NCBI GenBank assembly: GCA_013297655.1
Contig: JAAFHV010000038.1
Coordinates: 1-48,265, forward strand
Origin: Myxococcales bacterium
Lineage (GTDB): Bacteria; Myxococcota_A; Polyangia; Polyangiales; Polyangiaceae
Length of the DNA: 48,265 bases
Reading direction: 5' to 3'
Part shown: positions 36,336 through 45,001 of the stretch, piece after piece
Layout of the letters: the number at the start of each line of letters is the position of its first letter
Numbering within the stretch: the first letter of the stretch is position 1
Program-made: the position numbers and the translations under genes
The notes under the pieces: generated by a model
Told to the model about the DNA's origin: nothing
Seen by the model: the letters and a program-made list of their open reading frames with translations, nothing else
Database searches by the model: none

Positions 36336-37346
36336 ATGGATTCCGTCTCGCCCAACCCATCGCTCATCGGCACCACCCTTCGTGAGCACGTGCTCGCCGG
36401 AATGCAGGCCGCGCCCGGAGCCACGGGTGAGTTCACTTCGCTCCTCAACCACGTGTCGCTCGCGGTCCGCATCATCAACTCGCGCGTTCGCGCCGCCGGG
36501 CTCGCCGGCCTCCTCGGGTACACCGGGGAGACGAACGTGCAAGGCGAGCAAGTACAGAAGCTCGACGTCTACGCGAACGAGGTGCTCCTCAACGTGCTCA
36601 CCCGGAGCGGGCACTGCGGAGTCATCGCGAGCGAGGAGAACGACGAGCCCATCTACTCGAACCACGGCGGTAAATACGTGGTGCTCTTCGACCCGCTCGA
36701 CGGCTCGAGCAACATCGACACGAACGTCTCGATCGGGACCATTTTTGCGGTCCTTCGTCGCCGCGAGCCCACCCCGATCGTGGACGACGCGCTGCGCCCC
36801 GGCCGCGAGATCGTGGCCGCCGGTTACGCGCTCTACGGCCCGTCCACCGTATTCGTGCTCTCCACCGGGCACGGGGTGCACGCGTTCACGCTCGACCCGA
36901 ACGTGGGAGAGTTCTTCCTCTCGATGCCGAACATCCGCTGCCCCAAGAAGGGCAACTCGTATTCGGTGAACGAGGGCAACTGCGCGCGCTGGGCTCCCGA
37001 GATCCGCAAGTGGAGCGAGCACATGAAGACCGAGGACAAGGCCGGCGGCTACCCGTACGGCCACAGGTACGTCGGCTCCCTCGTCGCCGATGCGCACCGC
37101 ACCCTCATGAAGGGCGGCATCTTCGCGTACCCGGAAGACTCGAAGAGCCCGACCGGCAAGCTGCGCCTTTTGTACGAAGCGAACCCGATGGCCTACCTCT
37201 TCGAACAAGCGGGCGGCGCCGCCACCACCGGCAAGCACCGCATCTTGGACGTGCAGCCCACGAACGTGCACCAGCGCGTGCCGCTCGTGCTCGGCTCCAA
37301 GGACGACGTTGCAGTCTACAAGGAGTTCGTCGAAGGCAAACGCTGA
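36336..37346 (+). CDS. fbp: Fructose-1,6-bisphosphatase class I
   Basis: The enzyme hydrolyses fructose-1,6-bisphosphate to fructose-6-phosphate, opposing the phosphofructokinase encoded at 23.3 kb and allowing gluconeogenesis. The 336-residue product has the class I features: GETNVQGEQVQKLDVYANEV, VIASEENDEP, the metal and substrate motif VVLFDPLDGSSNID, and the signature GKLRLLYEANPMAYLFEQAGG near the C-terminus. ATG 36336 follows TGTGGGG. The gene is divergent from the GIDE-domain gene across 280 bp, which must hold both promoters. A hairpin follows it at 37408. Confidence 0.96.
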   Translation: MDSVSPNPSLIGTTLREHVLAGMQAAPGATGEFTSLLNHVSLAVRIINSRVRAAGLAGLLGYTGETNVQGEQVQKLDVYANEVLLNVLTRSGHCGVIASEENDEPIYSNHGGKYVVLFDPLDGSSNIDTNVSIGTIFAVLRRREPTPIVDDALRPGREIVAAGYALYGPSTVFVLSTGHGVHAFTLDPNVGEFFLSMPNIRCPKKGNSYSVNEGNCARWAPEIRKWSEHMKTEDKAGGYPYGHRYVGSLVADAHRTLMKGGIFAYPEDSKSPTGKLRLLYEANPMAYLFEQAGGAATTGKHRILDVQPTNVHQRVPLVLGSKDDVAVYKEFVEGKR

Positions 37347-37809
37347 CGACACCGCGACGAGGTGGCGAAGCTCTTGGGCGGACGGACGTGGCGCGACAAC
37401 CGAATCGCGACGCGCCCGTCTCGTTTCTCGGGCGCGTCGTGACTCGGCGGTTGCCGCGAGAACGATCCGAGTCGCGCTCCCTCCGTGGGGTAGACCCGGA
37501 TTCGGCTGAGGACACGCAGGTCTTTTTCCAGTCGATCCGTGAAAGCGTCTTGTCACCGGATACGGTCACGCACGGCCCTCGGAAGTCCTGCCGAGCAAAC
37601 CTCTGACGAAAGGCGACCTCGGGTCGCGGTCGTTCGTCCGGGCTCGCGACTCCGCGCGCGGCGCTCGGGCAAGACGTTCGTTTCAACCGTTCCGATGCGC
37701 GCACCCGAGGCGAGGCCCATCGCCGATCACGAGCCGCACGCGACCCTTCGGATCGAGCTCCGCGTCGGGAACAAGGCACGAACGACCCGATCGAGGTACG
37801 CTGTCCGCG
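37347..37809. other. 463-bp region after fbp with no supported gene
   Basis: Only short, low-quality open frames exist on both strands. A perfect 11-bp hairpin at 37408-37439 is listed separately. The remaining sequence has no recognisable repeats, RNA gene or protein motif. Confidence 0.5.
37408..37439. terminator. Stable hairpin downstream of fbp
   Basis: CGACGCGCCCG (37408-37418) and CGGGCGCGTCG (37429-37439) form a perfect 11-bp GC stem with a 10-base T-rich loop, 61 bp past the fbp stop. There is no T-tract after the stem on the plus strand, so it may act as a weak terminator or RNA-stability element. Confidence 0.4.
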
Positions 37810-38184
37810 TTGGTTTCCTTCTCCCCGAACGCGGTCACGGAGAGCCCCGGCGTCGCGCGCCTTCGCGGGCTCGCGATAGCCTATCTGGTCCTCGCTGGGT
37901 TCTTGCTCGTGCTCGGCCTCAGCTTCGCGCTCTTCGCGGTCGTCATCGTCGCGGCCCGCCTCGAAGGCGGCCCTCCGCTCGCGATGTGCGTCGTCGAGGC
38001 CGTCACGATGACCATTCTCGCGGTGGTGCTCGCGCTCGGCGCGCGAGGCCTCTACGCACCCAAAGACCGCCGCATCGTGAAGGCCGCCGCCGTCATGGCA
38101 TGCCTTCTTTTCCCGATCGGAACAGCGATTGGCGTGCTCACCCTCCGCTGGATTGTCGACGACGCGGGGCTCTTCGAGAGCTGA
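37810..38184 (+). CDS. Small multi-pass membrane protein
   Basis: The 124-residue product starts at a TTG (37810). It has four hydrophobic stretches (LAIAYLVLAGFLLVLGLSFA, LFAVVIVAARLE, AVTMTILAVVLALGARGLYA, KAAAVMACLLFPIGTAIGVL), giving about four membrane segments, with a final LRWIVDDAGLF. No family is recognised. It precedes the DUF457 hydrolase gene by 64 bp on the same strand, so the two may be co-transcribed. Confidence 0.6.
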   Translation: MVSFSPNAVTESPGVARLRGLAIAYLVLAGFLLVLGLSFALFAVVIVAARLEGGPPLAMCVVEAVTMTILAVVLALGARGLYAPKDRRIVKAAAVMACLLFPIGTAIGVLTLRWIVDDAGLFES

Positions 38185-38248
38185 GCGCGGGCCCGAGGAT
38201 TTTCTCGGGGCTCCGCGACGACGGGGACTTTGATACGCTCGAGATCCC

Positions 38249-38767
38249 TTGGCGAGCATCGGACATTTGGCGGTCGGCCTGGCCGCGGGCCGCGCATACT
38301 CGAGCGATCCGAAGACGATGAAGAAGGCGATGCTCGCGTTCTCGCTCGTCTCTTTTTGGCCGGACTTCGACGCGGTGGGGTTTCTCTTCGGCGTCGACTA
38401 CGCCGACCAGCTCGGGCACCGAGGAGCTACCCACTCCCTCGTCGTCGCGCTCGTGGTGGGGCTCGGCGCGTACGTGATCGCCGAGCGAAAGGGCCTCCCC
38501 GCGCGTCGCACTGCCCTCTTCGCTACGCTCGTCGCGATGAGCCATGGATTGCTCGACACGATGACGTTCGGCGGCGGCCTAGGCTGCGCGCTCTTGTGGC
38601 CGCTCTCGGATCATCGGTTTTGGGCGCCGCTGCGTTTCATTCCGGTGTCGCCGATCGGGGCGCACATCTTCTCTGCGCGCGGGCTCTACGTGATGGCGAT
38701 GGAGCTCGTGATTTTTGCGCCGTTCTGGATCTACGCGACGTTCCCGCGAAAGAAGCCGACGAGCTAA
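38249..38767 (+). CDS. Membrane-bound metal-dependent hydrolase-like protein (YdjM/DUF457 family)
   Basis: The 172-residue integral membrane protein starts at a TTG (38249) that begins MASIGHLAVGLAAGRAY, the usual family start. The putative metal ligands are His6 in SIGH, the Asp residues of FWPDFDAVGF, His residues of LGHRGATHSL and the His of MSHGLLDTMTFGG. All four conserved blocks of the family are present. Four to five membrane segments are predicted. Family members such as E. coli YdjM are SOS-associated inner-membrane proteins of unclear activity. It is followed by a stretch with a possible degraded copy of the same family. Confidence 0.85.
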   Translation: MASIGHLAVGLAAGRAYSSDPKTMKKAMLAFSLVSFWPDFDAVGFLFGVDYADQLGHRGATHSLVVALVVGLGAYVIAERKGLPARRTALFATLVAMSHGLLDTMTFGGGLGCALLWPLSDHRFWAPLRFIPVSPIGAHIFSARGLYVMAMELVIFAPFWIYATFPRKKPTS

Positions 38768-39135
38768 ATTAGTCCGTCGCATCCCTCTTCGTTCACGCCG
38801 CTCTCCCGCTCGTCGGTGCGAGGGTATTCGTATTCCCGAAGGGATTCGAGCGACGGGTCGCGACCGCGGGCGCGGTGTGGGGTTGCCTGCCCGACGCGGA
38901 CGTCATCACGTATGCACTCGAGATTCGCGCGAACGCCACTCCCACAATGGGCATTCACGGTATTGGAGCGGCCAGTGCAACGGCGTCGCGAACGCTTCGC
39001 TCGCCGAGCCCGAGGCCTACCGGATCGTCGATGTGGTCGGGCGGCCGGGCAGAAGGTTCGCTTCCACCCGGCACCTGCGAGGGATGCCGCGAATCGGTTC
39101 ACGATTTGGCGGAGCAGACCGGACCATCGCGCCCG
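38768..39135. other. 368-bp region with a possible DUF457 remnant
   Basis: There is no intact gene. Starting at 38875 the plus strand reads LPDADVITYALE and then MGIHGIGA. This resembles the PDADVI and GHRGA blocks of the neighbouring membrane hydrolase family, without its other blocks. It may be a decayed second copy; the call is tentative. Confidence 0.3.
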
Positions 39136-40830
39136 CTACTTTTGCACCGAAATCACGACGCCACCGGGCGCGGTATTCTCCACCCCGAACCCGACCACCG
39201 AGCCGTAGAGCTCTCCCGTCGGGGTGCCCGGATCGTCTACCCCGACGAGCCCATCGAGATGAGAGAGGCTCGCGTAAAGGGCAGTTCGAAACGCCGAAGG
39301 GTCGACCCTCGTCTTTCCGGCGGCGGGCCTCCCCGCGCCAATCGGAGCGACCGTGTCGCGGAGCGCGTCGAACGCCTTCGTGTCGCCCACGAGCGAGAAC
39401 GCGACCCCGAAGATCGGGACGTCGATCTCTTTGCCGTGTTTGGCGCGGAGCCCGAACTTGCTCGCGCGCCAGTCGTCGTCGGCTATCACGAGCGTGCCGG
39501 CCGCGGCGACGTCGGCCGAGAGCCGCTGCGGGAAGTACCACTCGCCGTAGTTCACCCCCGGCCCCTCGAACCACGCGCGCGCGAAGGAGTCGAGGGACGT
39601 ATTTTCCCGAGGATTCGTCGCGTCGTGGCCAGCCCACCCGTACGTCGCGTTCGCGTCGGTGGGGTGGAGGAGCGGCGCGCCGAGCGCGTTCGTATACGGC
39701 CCCATCGCGCCTCCCGTCGGCGCCCCGCATTTCACCGAAGCGATGCTCAAGAGGGCACTCTCCTGGTCGAACGCGAGGCCGAACGCAGCGCGATAGGTCA
39801 TCGGCGGAAGGCTCGTGAGCCCGAGCGAGAACCCGAGCAAGCTCTTCACCTCCGGCTCGTCGCCGAGCAGCTCGTCGCCGTTCCAGCGCGCGCGCATCGC
39901 GAGATATTCGCCTATCGAGAACACCTTGGTACCGAGGAACGGGAGCTGGAAAAACACGTTCCCGCGCTCGCGAATGTCGGTCTCCACGCCGACGGTTTGG
40001 CCGACACCCGCCGGCCCCGGCTTTCCGCCGCGCTCGTATTCGCCCTGATCGACCGACGCCGCCGGTTTTCCCTCGTTTCGTGCGACGCCGTCCAAGAGCA
40101 CGAGCGCCGCCAAGTCGCGGTAACCGGGTGTTCCGAAATCCCACGCCGCGTATTCTTCTGCCACGCTCGCGCCGAGCGAATGGCCCACGAGCACGACCCT
40201 CTTGGCGCGGTCGGCCTCCGGCACGAGCGCGATCACGCGCCGCAGGTCGCCAACCGTCGTCGCGAGGCCCCACTCGCTCGCCCACGGCACTTGCGCCCCC
40301 GTGAGATAACCCCCGAACGCCTTGCCCTCCAGCGTCTCGCCGTCGAGATAATACCGAGTCGCGAGGCGCGCGTCTCTCCGCGCTTCGGCGAGGTCGAGCC
40401 CGAACCCGTCCTCGAGCAGGTTGGCGCGACGATCGATCGCCCACGCCTCGAACGCGTCTGCTTCGGTGCTCCGGCGCACGATCGCGCGGGCGAGACCGTC
40501 GAAGCTCCCTGCCCCGCCGATGAACCCCGGCATCATCACGAAGATGGAGCGCGCGGGTCGAGGTGCGCCGTCGCCGGTGTCGACCCGATAGCGCACGACA
40601 CGGGACTTGTTCTGCTCGCGGGGAGTGGCTTGTCCGGTTTTGGGGTTCGGCGGCGGCTCTACCCCTTCGACGAGGAACACCTCGCGCCGGATGCGCACTC
40701 CGCCCTCCTCCACCACCGCGCTCGCCGGCGGCGCGAGCGGGAGCGGCTCCGTCGTCGCGGGAGGCGTGGAGGAGCAAGCGAACGTGGAGAGGGCGATAAC
40801 CAGTGGCGCGGCGAGGACGCGATGATTCAT
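39136..40830 (-). CDS. Alpha/beta hydrolase-fold lipoprotein
   Basis: ATG 40830 follows a GGTGGAG ribosome-binding site and begins a lipoprotein signal (MNHRVLAAPLVIALSTFAC). The 564-residue product has the alpha/beta hydrolase elbow VVLVGHSLGASVAEEYA, an oxyanion-type MPGFIGGAGSFDGLARA, and a strand with LAALVLLDGVARNEG. The C-terminal part carries SHLDGLVGVDDPG, where the His may complete the triad. It is probably an envelope esterase or lipase; the substrate is not evident. It lies 103 bp downstream of the PQQ dehydrogenase gene on the same strand. Confidence 0.8.
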   Translation of the reverse strand: MNHRVLAAPLVIALSTFACSSTPPATTEPLPLAPPASAVVEEGGVRIRREVFLVEGVEPPPNPKTGQATPREQNKSRVVRYRVDTGDGAPRPARSIFVMMPGFIGGAGSFDGLARAIVRRSTEADAFEAWAIDRRANLLEDGFGLDLAEARRDARLATRYYLDGETLEGKAFGGYLTGAQVPWASEWGLATTVGDLRRVIALVPEADRAKRVVLVGHSLGASVAEEYAAWDFGTPGYRDLAALVLLDGVARNEGKPAASVDQGEYERGGKPGPAGVGQTVGVETDIRERGNVFFQLPFLGTKVFSIGEYLAMRARWNGDELLGDEPEVKSLLGFSLGLTSLPPMTYRAAFGLAFDQESALLSIASVKCGAPTGGAMGPYTNALGAPLLHPTDANATYGWAGHDATNPRENTSLDSFARAWFEGPGVNYGEWYFPQRLSADVAAAGTLVIADDDWRASKFGLRAKHGKEIDVPIFGVAFSLVGDTKAFDALRDTVAPIGAGRPAAGKTRVDPSAFRTALYASLSHLDGLVGVDDPGTPTGELYGSVVGFGVENTAPGGVVISVQK

Positions 40831-40933
40831 GAGGCTCCACCCCAATGTACCTGGGAATCGCGCGCCGACCACGTGTGTGGCGCTCGCCACGGTCGAAGGA
40901 CCGCAGTGTCCTCGATGGGCCGAAACGGACGCC

Positions 40934-42271
40934 TCAGCGGGTACCCGGCGCCCCCGCGGCGTCGTAGGCGACGCGCCAAACGCATTCTCCACCGTCGTCG
41001 GTCACGAACAAGCTCCCGTCTTTGCCTTGCGCGACGGCCACCGGGCGGCCCCACACGTCGCCTTCCGGGGTGACCATGCCGGTCATGAAGTCGACGTACT
41101 CGCCGACCGCTCTCCCGTCCTTCACCGGGATGAAGACCACCTTGTAGCCCGTACGAAGGGAGCGATTCCACGAGCCGTGCTCCGCCGCGAAGATGCTCGA
41201 CTTGTACTCTGCAGGGAACTTCGAGCCGCTGTAGAACGTCATCCCGAGCGACGCCGAGTGCGACTGCAAGAGAACGTCCGGCACGATGACCTTTTGCGCG
41301 AGCTCCGGGTGCTTTCCGGCGTGCCGCGGATCTTGGTGATTGCCGAGATAGAACCAGGGCCAACCGTAGAAGCCATTCTCCGTCACGTGCGTCACGTAGT
41401 CGGGGACGAGGTGATCCCCGAGCTCGTCGCGTTCGTTCACGCTCGCCCAAAGCTCGCCCGTGTCGGGGTGAACGGCGATCCCCACCGCGTTGCGCACGCC
41501 GGTCGCGTAGGGGCGCTGGTTTTTCCCGTCGGGGTCCACCACGAAGATGCGCGCGCGATCGTTCTCCGCCTCGTCGTCGTCCGCGTTCGACTTCGATCCG
41601 ATCGAGACGAACATCTGCTTGCCGTCGTTCGAAAAGACCACGTCGCGTGTCCAGTGGCCGCCGCCGGTGAGCTGGCCACCGGGCGACAGATTGGCGAGCA
41701 CCACCTCCGGCGGACCGGCCGCCTTCAGGTTTCCCTCCGTGTAGGCGAAACGCACCACCGAGTCCGTGTTGGCGACGTAGACCCACTTTGGAATCCCGGG
41801 CGGATAAAAGGCAATCCCGAACGGCTTGTTCAGGCCCTCTGCGTACACCTCGGACATCTCCGGTTTCCCGTCGCCATTGGCGTCGCGGAGCACGTGGATC
41901 CGGTTCGCGCTCGACTCCGCGACGAACAGGTCGCCGTTCGGCGCGACGCGCACCATCCGTGGATTTTCGAGCTTCTGTGCAAAGAGAGAGACCGAGAACC
42001 CTGCCGGAACGCGCGGCATAGCGCCTTCGGGGCGGCTCTTCACGCTCGCGCGCACCGTCACAGACGGGGTCGCGTTCGGCGGCGGCAAATCGGCAATCGT
42101 CAGCTTGCGCCGTACTCCGGGAGCGTCACTCGTGTAGTCGCCCATCGCCTCGCTGCCGGTGAGGAGCCTTCCGACGACGGGAGCCTGGGGGGGAGCCTTT
42201 TTGGGATTGGAACAGGCGGCGACGACGATGGCTCCGAGGACGACGGCACGCGCGAGAGCGGGGAATCGCAT
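40934..42271 (-). CDS. PQQ-dependent sugar (L-sorbosone/glucose-type) dehydrogenase, lipoprotein
   Basis: The 445-residue protein has a lipoprotein signal (MRFPALARAVVLGAIVVAAC). A six-bladed beta-propeller follows, as in soluble PQQ glucose/sorbosone dehydrogenases: FSVSLFAQKLENPRMVRVAP, GDLFVAESSANRIHVLRDAN, the probable active-site GGGHWTRDVVFSNDGKQMFV, YATGVRNAVGIAVHPDTGEL, FAAEHGSWNRS and FVTDDGGECVWRV. It would oxidise an aldose or related alcohol on the outer side and pass electrons to the respiratory chain. No PQQ biosynthesis gene is in the window. The alpha/beta hydrolase gene follows. Confidence 0.87.
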   Translation of the reverse strand: MRFPALARAVVLGAIVVAACSNPKKAPPQAPVVGRLLTGSEAMGDYTSDAPGVRRKLTIADLPPPNATPSVTVRASVKSRPEGAMPRVPAGFSVSLFAQKLENPRMVRVAPNGDLFVAESSANRIHVLRDANGDGKPEMSEVYAEGLNKPFGIAFYPPGIPKWVYVANTDSVVRFAYTEGNLKAAGPPEVVLANLSPGGQLTGGGHWTRDVVFSNDGKQMFVSIGSKSNADDDEAENDRARIFVVDPDGKNQRPYATGVRNAVGIAVHPDTGELWASVNERDELGDHLVPDYVTHVTENGFYGWPWFYLGNHQDPRHAGKHPELAQKVIVPDVLLQSHSASLGMTFYSGSKFPAEYKSSIFAAEHGSWNRSLRTGYKVVFIPVKDGRAVGEYVDFMTGMVTPEGDVWGRPVAVAQGKDGSLFVTDDGGECVWRVAYDAAGAPGTR

Positions 42272-42358
42272 AGTGCGACGGTAACGCCGGGGCCGCGGTC
42301 GCGCGCGTGGCCGATTGACACAAACTTTTCCCCTGTGTCGTTTCGCTACTCTGGAATG

Positions 42359-42908
42359 TCAGCGCGGGTTCTTCGCGCGGAGCACGGCCTCGCGCACCGC
42401 CTCGAAGCACGCGTCGGCCTCCGCCCCTCCCATCCCGAAGAAATACGATCCGGGACGCCCCTCGGTCCCGGGGAAGCCGTCGATCGTGATGCCGTCGTCG
42501 GTGGGGAGGTCGGCGATTGAGGCGAGCCCGGCGAGGGCCCCGACGAGCTTCGAGCCGCGCGTGATCGTGGCCTGGAGGAGCGGCAAGGAGAGCACCGCCG
42601 TCCCTCGCGACGCCCCATGGGTGCCGACGAGCAGGTGGGTGCGATGGAGGACGAGCACCATCTCGTGCTCCGTGTCTGCGTCCACGTGGTTGGAGCGTCT
42701 GCCAAGCAGCTTGCCGAAGAACGAGGTCGACGGAGGGTTCGTCCGGTAGGTGCACCATGCATGCACATCGACGAGCTGGATCGAAGCGTCGGCGGCGTGT
42801 TTCTCGATCGCGGAGAGCAGCGCGGCGGGCAACTCGGGGAGGGAGACTTGGCGGGTGAGGCTCGCGCCTCCAGAGCGACGCGAGGCTCACGTAGAGCGGG
42901 TCGGCCAT
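42359..42908 (-). pseudogene. Hypothetical myxobacterial gene interrupted at its 5' end by a palindromic repeat
   Basis: The main frame down to 42359 encodes SLPELPAALLSAIEKHAADA, LVDVHAWCTYRTNPP, MVLVLHRTHLLVGTHG, ITIDGFPGTEGRPGSYFFGM and a C-terminal helix; I do not recognise the family. The natural start appears to be ATG 42908 (MADPLYV), but that frame runs into repeat sequence after seven codons and is off by one base relative to the rest. Cutting out 43 bp (42848-42890) joins MADPLYV directly to SLPELPAALL. The 157 residues after a TTG at 42832 could still be translated, so loss of function is not certain. Confidence 0.65.
42855..42890. repeat. Solo copy of the palindromic repeat with full arms
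   Basis: The 36 bases contain the core CTCGCGCCTCCAGAGCGACG, with arms GTGAGGCTCGCG on the left and CGCGAGGCTCAC on the right. The arms are inverted repeats with one mismatch in 12. A dinucleotide AC is present at both edges of the inferred 43-bp insertion (42846-42847 and 42889-42890). The same arms bound the tandem array at 20147-20427. Confidence 0.85.
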
Positions 42909-43022
42909 CGGCGCATTGTGGACCGAGCGAAGTCCTCCGCGCCGAAAGTCCAGTCACTTTCCGGCATTCGGGCGCACGTCGGACGGGACAGCACCGGTGG
43001 AAGTGGTAGAGGGCGTGGGACG

Positions 43023-43892
43023 ATGTCCATCCAGTGGTACCCCGGGCACATGACCAAGGCGCGGAAAGCGATTTCCGAAGCCGTGCCCACCTGCGACGTC
43101 GTGATCGAGGTCCTCGACGCGCGCATGCCGCGATCGAGCGAAAACCCGCTCTTCGCCGACATCCGCGGGGACAAGCCGGTGCTCAAGCTGCTCTCCAAAG
43201 GCGACCTCGCCGATCCGGAGGCCACCCGCGAGTGGATCGCCGCGCTCGAGCGCGAGCCGGCGAAGGGCGTCGGCCGCACGGTCGCCATCGCGATCACCAC
43301 GAAGAAGAACCACGACACGTTCACGCGGGTACCTGCACTTTGCATGCAAATGGCGACCCGCACCAACTTCGACAAACGCGCTCTCCGCGCGCTCGTCGTG
43401 GGCATTCCGAACGTGGGCAAGAGCACCCTCGTAAACACGCTGATGGGTCGAAAAGTGGCCGAGGTGGGGGACGAGCCGGCGGTCACGAAGTCGCTCCAGC
43501 GCGTCATTCTGAAGAGCGGGATGATGCTCTCGGACGTGCCCGGTCTCATGTGGCCCAAGATCGAGGACGAGGGCGCCTCGCTCCGCCTCGCCCTCGGCGG
43601 CGCGATCCCGGAGACCGCGATCGACTTCGAGACGATCGCCATCTTCGCGTGCCGCTGCCTCGGCGAGCGCTACCCCGATCGACTGAAGGCGCGTTACAAG
43701 CTCGAGGTGCTCCCCACGAACCCGGACGAGCTCCTCGTCGAGATCGGCAAACGACGCGGGGCGCTGCGCGCGGGAGGCAAGGTGGACATCCACAAGGCCG
43801 CCGACGTGCTCGTGCACGACTTCCGGTCCGGCGCGTTGGGGCCTATTTCGCTCGAGCGAGTCGCCGATTTTTCGCACGGCCATCGGCGCTGA
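43023..43892 (+). CDS. Ribosome-biogenesis GTPase, YlqF/RbgA-like (circularly permuted)
   Basis: The 289-residue protein begins MSIQWYPGHMTKARKAI, the usual YlqF/RbgA opening. GTPase motifs occur in permuted order: a G4-type motif in LKLLSKGDL (NKxD replaced by SKGD), then G1 in VVGIPNVGKSTLVNTLMG, and G3 in LSDVPGLMW. The C-terminal helical part (PDELLVEIGKRRGALRAGGK) matches the ANTAR-like tail. RbgA acts in assembly of the large ribosomal subunit. The Asn-to-Ser change in G4 may weaken guanine specificity. The upstream frame carries no conserved sequence, so ATG 43023 is taken. Confidence 0.9.
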   Translation: MSIQWYPGHMTKARKAISEAVPTCDVVIEVLDARMPRSSENPLFADIRGDKPVLKLLSKGDLADPEATREWIAALEREPAKGVGRTVAIAITTKKNHDTFTRVPALCMQMATRTNFDKRALRALVVGIPNVGKSTLVNTLMGRKVAEVGDEPAVTKSLQRVILKSGMMLSDVPGLMWPKIEDEGASLRLALGGAIPETAIDFETIAIFACRCLGERYPDRLKARYKLEVLPTNPDELLVEIGKRRGALRAGGKVDIHKAADVLVHDFRSGALGPISLERVADFSHGHRR

Positions 43893-43901
43893 CCGGTCGT
43901 C

Positions 43902-43918
43902 CCGTGCATCATGCACGG
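43902..43918. terminator. Short perfect hairpin after the RbgA-like gene
   Basis: CCGTGCA, TCA loop, TGCACGG, nine bases past the stop codon. There is no T-tract, so it may equally be an operator for the following esterase gene. Confidence 0.3.
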
Positions 43919-44028
43919 ACCCGCGGTGGCCGGTCGTGGTGGTGCGGCTCTTGTCCATTGCCGCGCGCGCCGTTGGCGTTCACCCTGTCGTCATGCGCAT
44001 TTCCGACGCGACGGACACGAATCGATCC

Positions 44029-44937
44029 ATGTTCGAGGCGCGCGCCCTCGTGGCCGCCTTCGTAGCGACCGTTGCCCTCGCGCCGACGGTGGGATGCGGC
44101 GACGCGTCGGAGCCCGATCCGTTCCCGCAAGGAACGCCCACCGCCACCGCGACGTCGACCGGCACGAGCACCGCGACCACGCCCCCCGGCGGCGACGCGA
44201 GCGTGCCTCCGGTCGCGAACCCCGACGCAGGGAAACCAGCCGCCGACGCGGGCCCGAACAACGGCACCGGCGGCTCGGGAGGGCCGACGGGCTTCCGTGA
44301 GGCGACGGGCACGTCGGGTTTGAGGTTCCAAATGGACGCCCCGGCGATCTCCGCGACCGGCAAGCCGTTCGGGCTCCTCGTGCTCCTCCACGGCAGCACC
44401 GCGAGCAACTACGCCAATTTCGTGGGCCTCATGAAGGACGTCGCCGCGAGCCACAACCTAATTCGTGTATCGGTGCTCGCGCCGAACGGACAAGGCTGGA
44501 ACGAAGGTGGCAATCAGGCGCAGGCGCAAGCGGCCGACAAGCTCCATCAGCTCGTGCAACAGGACCTCTTCCCCAGATACGACATCGACAAGACGAAGGT
44601 CATGTTCTCGGGGCAGTCGAGCGGAGGGGGATTCCTCTCGACGCACTTCGTTCCACTTCACGCGAAGGACTACCGCGGCGGCGTGTTCCTCCAGTGCGGC
44701 GCCGCGCCCCCCGCCTCGGCGTTCGCGCCCGACGCCGCGACCAAAGCGGGATTTCGAATGCACTTCGAGATCACCACCGGCGACACGATTTGGCCGCAAT
44801 TTTACCAACAATCGGTCACCGCCTACACGAACGCGGGGATGATGCTCACGAAGGACGCGAGCAAACCGGGCGGACATTGCCAGTTCGATCAGCAAAAGGT
44901 CATTCAAGACCACATCGCGTTCGTGCTCGGGCAGTGA
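44029..44937 (+). CDS. Secreted esterase/PHB-depolymerase-like lipoprotein (alpha/beta hydrolase)
   Basis: The ATG at 44029 begins a lipoprotein signal (MFEARALVAAFVATVALAPTVGC); in-frame starts at 43936 and 43993 are alternatives. A Thr/Ala/Gly/Pro-rich linker precedes the hydrolase: FGLLVLLHGSTASNYANFVG (oxyanion), VMFSGQSSGGGFLS (nucleophile Ser in GQSSG), EITTGDTIWPQFYQQS (Asp) and GGHCQFDQQKV (His). The order fits the LpqC/feruloyl esterase/PHB depolymerase-like group. The 302-residue product would hydrolyse an external ester. It is distinct from the intracellular depolymerase at 14.3 kb. Confidence 0.8.
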   Translation: MFEARALVAAFVATVALAPTVGCGDASEPDPFPQGTPTATATSTGTSTATTPPGGDASVPPVANPDAGKPAADAGPNNGTGGSGGPTGFREATGTSGLRFQMDAPAISATGKPFGLLVLLHGSTASNYANFVGLMKDVAASHNLIRVSVLAPNGQGWNEGGNQAQAQAADKLHQLVQQDLFPRYDIDKTKVMFSGQSSGGGFLSTHFVPLHAKDYRGGVFLQCGAAPPASAFAPDAATKAGFRMHFEITTGDTIWPQFYQQSVTAYTNAGMMLTKDASKPGGHCQFDQQKVIQDHIAFVLGQ

Positions 44938-45001
44938 CTGCGCCGCTGCGTCGCGACGGAGAGTGCCCCCGCGGAGGACCGGCACGAGAGCTTCTATTTA
45001 C

